From assembly GCA_944387865.1 (NCBI GenBank), contig CALXGN010000006.1:72316-136315 (forward strand): a DNA stretch of 64,000 nt, read 5' to 3'. The stretch's first letter is position 1; the number at the start of each line of letters is the position of its first letter. The position numbers and the translations under genes are program-made. Shown here piece by piece: positions 59,174-64,000 of the stretch. The notes under the pieces are model-generated. The model had not been told where the DNA came from and did no database searches. It saw only the letters and a list, made by a program, of their open reading frames with translations. Source of the stretch: Scatomorpha stercorigallinarum (GTDB lineage Bacteria > Bacillota > Clostridia > Oscillospirales > Oscillospiraceae).

Positions 59174-60505
59174 ATGGCCAGGTACACTCGTGAGGACATT
59201 ATCCGCATTGTGAAGGAGCAGAACGTAGAGTTCATACGTATGCAGTTCACCGACATTTTCGGACAGCTGAAGAATGTGGCGATAACCAGCGGGCAGATAG
59301 AAAAGGCCCTGAACAACCAGATAATGATCGACGGCAGCTCCATCGAGGGCTTCACACGTATCCACGAGAGCGACCAGTACCTCTATCCAGACCTGGATTC
59401 CTTCGTGGTGCTGCCCTGGGAGCCGAAGGGCGGCAGGTCAGCGCGCCTCATCTGCGACGTCTACAACCCGAACGGCACGCCCTTTGTCGGTGACCCGCGC
59501 CATGTGCTGAAGGCCGCACTCGAGCGCGCGGCAGAGATGGGCTATACCTTTAACGTCGGCCCCGAGTGCGAGTTTTTCCTCTTCGAGGTGGACGCCGACG
59601 GCAAGCCGACCAGCAAGACCGGCGACGAGGCAGGATACTTCGACCTCGGCCCTGTGGACCACGGCGAGACCACCCGCCGCGACATATGCCTTGCCCTGGA
59701 GGAGATGGGCTTTGAAATAGAGGCCAGCCACCACGAGGTAGCCGCCGGCCAGCATGAGATAGACTTCAAGTATGCCGACGCGCTCACCGCGGCGGACAAC
59801 ATCATGACCTTCCGCATGGTGGTAAAGACCCTCGCCCAGCACAACGGCCTGCACGCCACCTTCATGCCGAAGCCGATTTTCGGCATAAACGGCAGCGGCA
59901 TGCACACGAATATGTCCCTCTTCAAGGACGGCAAGAACGCGTTTTATGACCCCGCCGACGCGCGCGGGCTCTCCAAGGAGGCGTACAGCTTCATAGCCGG
60001 ACTGCTCGCACATGTGAAGGGCATGACCGCCGTCACCAACCCGCTGGTGAACAGCTATAAGCGCCTGGTGCCCGGCTATGAGGCCCCATGCTACCTGGCG
60101 TGGAGCGCCTCCAACCGCAGCGCGCTCATCCGCATCCCCGCCGCGCGCGGCCAGAGCACCCGCGTTGAGCTCCGTTGCCCGGACCCGGCCTGCAACCCCT
60201 ATCTGGCCCTGGCCCTCTGCCTGGCGGCCGGCCTGGACGGCATCGAGAAGGACATGACCCCGCCGGCGGAGATCACAGAGAACATCTTTGCCATGGACGC
60301 TGCCGCCCGCCTTGCCAACGGCATCGACAACCTGCCCGGCTCGCTGGAGGAGGCCGTCTATGCCCTGGAGAGCGACGAGCTGATGGCCGCCACGCTGGGC
60401 GAGCACATCTTCCCTCGCTATGTCGAGGGCAAGCTGCAGGAGTGGGATGAGTACCGCATGCAGGTGTCCCAGTGGGAGACCGAGCGGTACATGATAAAGT
60501 ACTGA
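59174..60505 (+). CDS. glnA: Glutamine synthetase, type I
   Basis: 443 residues from ATG at 59174 with GGGAGAAG. Makes glutamine from glutamate, ammonia and ATP. Motifs: FTDIFGQLKNV (about 23-33), DGSSIEGF (about 53-60), metal/ATP region NVGPECEFFLF (about 128-138), GMHTNMSLF (about 241-249), and KRLVPGYEAPCYLAWSASNRSALIRIPAARG (about 295-325). The size is that of the GSI-alpha type. No adenylylation-site pattern was checked. asnB follows one base later. Confidence 0.97.
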   Translation: MARYTREDIIRIVKEQNVEFIRMQFTDIFGQLKNVAITSGQIEKALNNQIMIDGSSIEGFTRIHESDQYLYPDLDSFVVLPWEPKGGRSARLICDVYNPNGTPFVGDPRHVLKAALERAAEMGYTFNVGPECEFFLFEVDADGKPTSKTGDEAGYFDLGPVDHGETTRRDICLALEEMGFEIEASHHEVAAGQHEIDFKYADALTAADNIMTFRMVVKTLAQHNGLHATFMPKPIFGINGSGMHTNMSLFKDGKNAFYDPADARGLSKEAYSFIAGLLAHVKGMTAVTNPLVNSYKRLVPGYEAPCYLAWSASNRSALIRIPAARGQSTRVELRCPDPACNPYLALALCLAAGLDGIEKDMTPPAEITENIFAMDAAARLANGIDNLPGSLEEAVYALESDELMAATLGEHIFPRYVEGKLQEWDEYRMQVSQWETERYMIKY

Positions 60506-60506
60506 T

Positions 60507-62090
60507 ATGTGCTCTGTCATCGGCTTTACGAAACGCAGCATACCCGAGGAGGCCGCGCTGGCGGGCTTTGCCCGCACGGCCTCCCGCGGGCCCGACATGA
60601 GCTTTTTCCGCGAGGTGGGGGAGGGCTGGCTGGGCTTCCACCGCCTGGCTATCATGGGCCTGGGCCCGGAGGGGATGCAGCCCTTTGAGCTCGGCGGCAG
60701 CTACCTGGCCTGCAACGGCGAGCTCTACGGCTTCCGCCCGATAAAGACCGAGCTCATCAGCATGGGCTACCGCTTCAGGAGCGGCTCCGACTGCGAGATA
60801 CTGCTGCCGATGTACCGCGAGTATGGCACGGACATGTTTGCCATGCTGGACGCCGAGTTCGCGCTCATACTCTATGACGCGGCCACGGGCAGTTTCATCG
60901 CCGCCCGCGACCCGCTGGGCATCCGCCCGCTATACTACGGCGAATTGCCAGGCGGCGGCACTGCCTTCGCCAGCGAGCCCAGGAACCTGGTGGGCATCTG
61001 CGAGCGCATCATGCCTTTCCCGCCCGGATGCTGGTGGAAAGACGGCGAGTTCCACCTCTACTGCGACCTCACCACCGTTGAGGAGCACTCCGGCGACGAC
61101 GAGGAGGCGGCGGCCCGGCACATCCGCGAGCTGCTGATACAGGCCGTTGACAAGCGCCTGGACTCCGACGCGCCGCTGGGCTTTCTGCTGTCCGGCGGGC
61201 TCGATTCGAGCCTGGTGTGCTCCATCGCCTCCCGCCTCAGCCCCCGGCCCATCCGCACCTTTGCCATCGGCATGGACACAGACGCCATCGACCTCAAGTA
61301 CGCCCGGCGGGCGGCGGAATTCCTGCGCGCGGAGCACACGGAGGTCGTTATGACCCGCGACGAGGTGCTCGCCACGCTGGACACGCTCATAAAGGCCCTT
61401 GGCACCTATGACATAACCACCATCCGCGCGGCGATGGGCATGTACCTCTGCTGCAAGGCCATCCACGAGACGACTGATGTGCGCGTGCTGCTCACGGGCG
61501 AGATCAGCGACGAGCTCTTTGGCTATAAGTACACGGACTTTGCCCCCTCGCCGGAGGCCTTCCAGCAGGAGGCCAAAAAGCGCGTAGATGAGATACACAT
61601 GTACGACGTGCTGCGCGCTGACCGCTGCATCGCCGCCAACAGCCTGGAAGCGCGGGTGCCCTTCGGCGACATCTTCTTCGTGCGCTATGTGATGAGCCTT
61701 GACCCGGCGCTGAAGATGAACAGGCGCGGGATAGGGAAGTACCTGCTGCGCCACGCCTTCGAGCGCGGCGGCTGGCTGCCTGACGATCTGCTCTGGCGGC
61801 AGAAGGCCGCCTTCTCGGACGCCGTGGGCCACTCGATGGTGGACGACCTCAAGGAGTACGCGAACGGGCTCTACACGGATGGCGAGTTCGAGAGCCTGAG
61901 CGCGAAATATGAGCACGCGCGGCCGTTCACAAAGGAGAGCCTGCTCTACCGCGAGATATTTGAGAGGCATTACCCCGGGCAGTCGCAGATGGTGAAGGAC
62001 TTCTGGATGCCCAACCGCGCCTGGCCCGGCTGCGACGTTGACGACCCTTCCGCCCGCGTGCTGTCCAATTACGGCGGCAGCGGTGTATAA
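60507..62090 (+). CDS. asnB: Asparagine synthetase B (glutamine-hydrolysing)
   Basis: 527 residues. N-terminal nucleophile Cys2 (MCSVIGFTKR), glutaminase residues RGPDMSFF, NGELYGF and CEILLPMY; synthetase domain PP-loop LLSGGLDSSLV (about 231-241) and GEISDELFGY (about 331-340), and EARVPFGD near 376. Uses glutamine, made by the adjacent glnA, to amidate aspartate. Both genes share the attenuated promoter. Confidence 0.96.
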   Translation: MCSVIGFTKRSIPEEAALAGFARTASRGPDMSFFREVGEGWLGFHRLAIMGLGPEGMQPFELGGSYLACNGELYGFRPIKTELISMGYRFRSGSDCEILLPMYREYGTDMFAMLDAEFALILYDAATGSFIAARDPLGIRPLYYGELPGGGTAFASEPRNLVGICERIMPFPPGCWWKDGEFHLYCDLTTVEEHSGDDEEAAARHIRELLIQAVDKRLDSDAPLGFLLSGGLDSSLVCSIASRLSPRPIRTFAIGMDTDAIDLKYARRAAEFLRAEHTEVVMTRDEVLATLDTLIKALGTYDITTIRAAMGMYLCCKAIHETTDVRVLLTGEISDELFGYKYTDFAPSPEAFQQEAKKRVDEIHMYDVLRADRCIAANSLEARVPFGDIFFVRYVMSLDPALKMNRRGIGKYLLRHAFERGGWLPDDLLWRQKAAFSDAVGHSMVDDLKEYANGLYTDGEFESLSAKYEHARPFTKESLLYREIFERHYPGQSQMVKDFWMPNRAWPGCDVDDPSARVLSNYGGSGV

Positions 62091-62129
62091 AAAAAGTATC
62101 CATTCAATACTTTTGTAACAAGATAAGTG

Positions 62130-62158
62130 TTGTCCACGTAATAATTCCCGCGTATATT
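62130..62158 (+). promoter_or_regulatory. Promoter of a possible small RNA
   Basis: TTGTCC, 17-base spacer, TATATT, 40 bases after the asnB stop. About 75 bases later comes a full terminator, with no coding frame between. Confidence 0.5.
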
Positions 62159-62164
62159 GATACT

Positions 62165-62239
62165 TGCAGGAATTCTTCTTCATTTTCAAACTCCTCGTTG
62201 CAGGATGGCGCCGCGTACCTCAGCGCGGCGCCCTTTTTA
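62165..62239 (+). ncRNA. Possible small RNA of about 75 nt
   Basis: Stretch from the predicted start (about 62165) to the terminator 62207-62239. Contains TTCTTCTTCATTTTC then AACTCCTCG, a C/U-rich segment complementary to ribosome binding sites, and a TTGCAGGA repeated at 62164 and 62198. Alternatively this is just the asnB 3' end. Confidence 0.4.
62207..62239 (+). terminator. Terminator after asnB/possible small RNA
   Basis: GGCGCCGCG/CGCGGCGCC stem with an eight-base loop, then CTTTTT. Confidence 0.85.
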
Positions 62240-62245
62240 TATAAA

Positions 62246-62272
62246 AAAGCGCCCCGCCGGAAGCGGAGCGCA
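62246..62272 (-). terminator. Terminator of the mntP gene
   Basis: On the minus strand GCGCTCCGC/GCGGGGCGC (one G-U pair) with TTTTTT following. Confidence 0.75.
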
Positions 62273-62283
62273 TATGTATTATG

Positions 62284-62844
62284 TCAACCAATGATGCCCA
62301 GGTGCTCGAGCAGTATCTTAAGGCCGATGAGGATGAGGATGACGCCGCCGGCGAGTTCCGCCACGGAGCGGGACCTGGCGCCGAACACGCGGCCCAGGTT
62401 GAGGCCGGCGACGGAGAGGATGAAGGTGATGCCGCCGATGAGGCAGACCGCGGGGACGATGTCAACGCTGAGGAAGGCGAAGGTGACGCCCACGGCCAGC
62501 GCGTCGATGCTGGTGGCGACGGCCAGCGGCAGCATGGCCTTGACGCCAAAGGAGGCGTTGAGCTCTTCCGCCGCGCCGCGGGACTCGCGGATCATGTTTG
62601 CGCCGATGAGCGAGAGCAGGATGAAAGCGATCCAGTGGTCGAAGCTGGTGATGAATTCCTCAAAGCTGGAGCCGAGGAAATAGCCGATGAGCGGCATGAG
62701 CGCCTGGAATCCGCCGAAATAAAGGCCCGTTATCAGCATGTGCCTGACGCTGAGCCTGTCCACGGAAAGGCCCTTACATACGGACACAGCGCAGGCGTCC
62801 ATGGAAAGGCCGAGCGCGATCGTCACGAGCTCGAGTATACCCAT
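62284..62844 (-). CDS. mntP: MntP-family manganese efflux pump
   Basis: 186 residues from the ATG at 62844 (GGAGGGATAAAA), six membrane helices. Two half-repeats each with the conserved Asp: ELVTIALGLSMDACAVSVCKGL (Asp13 region) and PLAVATSIDALAVGVTFAF. Exports Mn2+. Usual length. Its own promoter lies upstream. I saw no yybP-ykoY riboswitch: only about 35 bases separate start site and ATG. Confidence 0.92.
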   Translation of the reverse strand: MGILELVTIALGLSMDACAVSVCKGLSVDRLSVRHMLITGLYFGGFQALMPLIGYFLGSSFEEFITSFDHWIAFILLSLIGANMIRESRGAAEELNASFGVKAMLPLAVATSIDALAVGVTFAFLSVDIVPAVCLIGGITFILSVAGLNLGRVFGARSRSVAELAGGVILILIGLKILLEHLGIIG

Positions 62845-62876
62845 TTTTATCCCTCCAGGTGATGTGCGTGACTGAT

Positions 62877-62905
62877 AGTCTAACACGTGGGCCGGCTTGA
62901 TGCAA
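62877..62905 (-). promoter_or_regulatory. mntP promoter
   Basis: Minus-strand TTGCAT, 17-base spacer, TAGACT. Confidence 0.5.
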
Positions 62906-62961
62906 GTGTTTTTGCCGGCAGCGGGGGCTGTGAAAAAACGCCGGCGGGACAAAAATAGTTG

Positions 62962-62989
62962 TTGACATTTGGCGAGATTCTGATATAAT
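62962..62989 (+). promoter_or_regulatory. Promoter of tRNA-Leu
   Basis: TTGACA, 16-base spacer, TATAAT, 40 bases before the tRNA. Confidence 0.8.
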
Positions 62990-63028
62990 AATCCATGCGC
63001 TTGACGTGAAGCCGGGCGAAACGAATAT

Positions 63029-63118
63029 GCGAGAGTGCTGGAACTGGCAGACAGGCAGGCTTGAGGTGCCTGTGTCTCATTTACAGGCGTGTGGGTTCAA
63101 GTCCCATCTCTCGCACCA
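63029..63118 (+). tRNA. tRNA-Leu (anticodon GAG)
   Basis: 90 bases including CCA. Acceptor GCGAGAG/CTCTCGC, anticodon stem CAGGC/GCCTG around TTGAGGT, long variable arm typical of leucine tRNA, T-arm GTGGG/CCCAT, discriminator A. Confidence 0.93.
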
Positions 63119-63119
63119 G

Positions 63120-63158
63120 CGTCGGAACAGAGTTCACTCTGTTCCGACGTCTTTTTTT
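63120..63158 (+). terminator. Terminator after tRNA-Leu
   Basis: 13-base stem CGTCGGAACAGAG/CTCTGTTCCGACG with TTCA loop and T7. Confidence 0.9.
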
Positions 63159-63234
63159 GCCTGCGGCAGAAAAGACGTCATCCACTCCGTTACATCTGTT
63201 CCTCCTTTCAAAATCGCAACCACGTTGTTGGGCC

Positions 63235-63299
63235 GCGATTTTGCCTGCCCTATGCGGGCGGTTTGCGTAATTTATGCCTCCCCTGCGCAGCAGGGGAGG
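63235..63299. repeat. Second copy of the interspersed repeat family, inverted
   Basis: 63235-63261 is the reverse complement of 13378-13404 with 25 of 27 matches, and 63277-63299 is a CCTCCCCTGC-type palindrome like 12977-12999. No gene lies between the tRNA terminator and the phosphatase stop. Confidence 0.7.
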
Positions 63300-63336
63300 C
63301 TTTTAAGTTTGAGCAAACTCAGCGGCGCGGGAGAAA

Positions 63337-63786
63337 CTAAGACAGGCTATCCAACAGCGCCTGGCAGCCTGTGTAGATGTCGTTCCAGGCGGCGTCGAAG
63401 TCTCCGGTGTACCAGGGGTCGGCAACGTCGCGCGGGTGGGGCGTGTAACTGAGAAGGAGGCGCACTTTGCCCTCGGGGTCGCCGCCACTCGCGCGGCGCA
63501 GTGCGCGGATATTGGCGCTGTCCATGCCGATGATGAGGTCGTATTGCCCGTAGTCGCGGGCGGTGAACTGCCGCGCGCGCTTGCCGTCGCAGGCGAGGCC
63601 GTGCTCGGCCAGCTTGCGCCGAGCCTGGGGGTATACGGGGTTGCCGGTCTCTTCACTGCTGGTGGCGGCGGAGGCGATGTCGAACTCGCCATCGCGCCCG
63701 GCCTTTTTCACGAGGTCCTTCATCACAAACTCCGCCATCGGGCTGCGGCAAATGTTGCCGTGGCAGACGAACAAAACTTTTGTCAT
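63337..63786 (-). CDS. Low-molecular-weight protein tyrosine phosphatase
   Basis: 149 residues from the second in-frame ATG (63786), nine bases from AGGAG; the first (63795) touches the RBS. P-loop VCHGNICRS with Cys8 and Arg14 (C-x5-R-S), and the general-acid DPWYTGDF (about 125-132). Arsenate reductases share the fold but lack this DP loop, so phosphatase is the better call. It often controls tyrosine kinases of capsule export; no such gene is in view. Confidence 0.93.
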   Translation of the reverse strand: MTKVLFVCHGNICRSPMAEFVMKDLVKKAGRDGEFDIASAATSSEETGNPVYPQARRKLAEHGLACDGKRARQFTARDYGQYDLIIGMDSANIRALRRASGGDPEGKVRLLLSYTPHPRDVADPWYTGDFDAAWNDIYTGCQALLDSLS

Positions 63787-63822
63787 ATCTTTCATTCTCC
63801 TAACTGTGCTGAAATATACGAA

Positions 63823-63850
63823 ATTATACCGTGTTTTGCGCAGTTGCCAA
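63823..63850 (-). promoter_or_regulatory. Promoter of the tyrosine phosphatase gene
   Basis: Minus-strand TTGGCA, 16-base spacer, TATAAT. Confidence 0.65.
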
Positions 63851-63923
63851 CACTATTGCGGCAGATTTAAAAATCGCTTTCCCGGCATAACCAGATATAA
63901 CTTGGCACAGCTTTGCCTTAGAC

Positions 63924-63961
63924 TGTCGTAAATCTGTCGTAAATCCGGAAAACTTACGACA
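63924..63961. repeat. Tandem 11-base repeat with an inverted third copy
   Basis: TGTCGTAAATC occurs twice end to end (63924-63934, 63935-63945), followed by CTTACGACA (63953-63961) in inverted form. Resembles a recombinase or regulator binding array; no gene is visible in the last 140 bases. Confidence 0.55.
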
Positions 63962-64000
63962 CACGTTTTTCGCGCCGCCTCTCCTGTCTACCCGAGGCGG

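Overview
The window looks like a chromosomal segment from a high-GC, strictly anaerobic Firmicute of class Clostridia, most likely an Oscillospiraceae-type gut bacterium. Supporting signs are two pyruvate/2-oxoacid:ferredoxin oxidoreductases, a V-type ATPase operon, class III (oxygen-sensitive) ribonucleotide reductase, SLH-anchored surface protein, strong AGGAGG ribosome binding sites, frequent TTG/GTG starts, and Tn4451-like mobile DNA. The genus cannot be fixed from sequence reading alone.

Layout. 1-5600 (minus): an IclR regulator, then a MatC-type permease and a four-subunit 2-oxoacid:ferredoxin oxidoreductase with an extra ferredoxin. 5664-6177: four tRNA genes (Arg, His, Gln, Lys) behind one consensus promoter. 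6286-9988 (minus): O-antigen-ligase-like protein, acyltransferase, AlkZ-related protein, cyclodeaminase family protein. 10063-11800 (plus): TatD nuclease, GNAT, His-rich small protein, CooT-like nickel protein. 11863-17199 (minus): inositol monophosphatase family, an 800-base hairpin/repeat island, NifJ. 17499-20012 (plus): Asp23, FakA-like, SnoaL-like. 20149-22096 (minus): flavodoxin-like, RqcP-like S4 protein, histidine kinase. 22392-24268 (plus): GAPDH and glutamate racemase. 24350-27545 (minus): DUF4173/XRE/DUF2975 operon and an E2-like acyltransferase. 27823-36398 (plus): nine-gene V-ATPase operon. 36453-37640: two genes disrupted by small indels.

37634-48092 is a complete integrated element of about 10.45 kb. 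Its ends can be read to the base: it splits an XRE-type regulator gene, whose two halves rejoin in frame when the element is removed, and its two ends carry 21-base inverted arms. It encodes a regulator, a long structured leader, a small HTH protein, a resolvase, a large SLH surface protein with a lipase-like domain lacking the catalytic serine, a MobA/MobL relaxase with accessory protein, a TnpW-like protein and a large serine recombinase.

48243-64000 returns to chromosomal genes: an unknown protein, purine nucleoside phosphorylase, DUF4037, a ferredoxin membrane protein, MtnA plus a class II aldolase, NrdG and NrdD (with a fused redoxin domain), an MGMT-type protein and thioredoxin reductase, MoaB/Mog, glnA behind an apparent attenuator, asnB, MntP, tRNA-Leu and a low-molecular-weight tyrosine phosphatase.

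Three themes link the genes. Energy: ferredoxin-dependent 2-oxoacid oxidation, GAPDH and a V-ATPase whose c-ring protein keeps sodium-site residues. Radical enzymology: the nrdG-nrdD-MGMT-trxB cluster sits beside a nucleoside phosphorylase, MtnA and class II aldolase set that could dispose of 5'-deoxynucleosides. Nitrogen: glnA-asnB with a terminator in the leader. A 12-base motif, RGTTTACATAAY, recurs nine times in the chromosomal part and never in the mobile element; this is the most unexpected pattern in the window.
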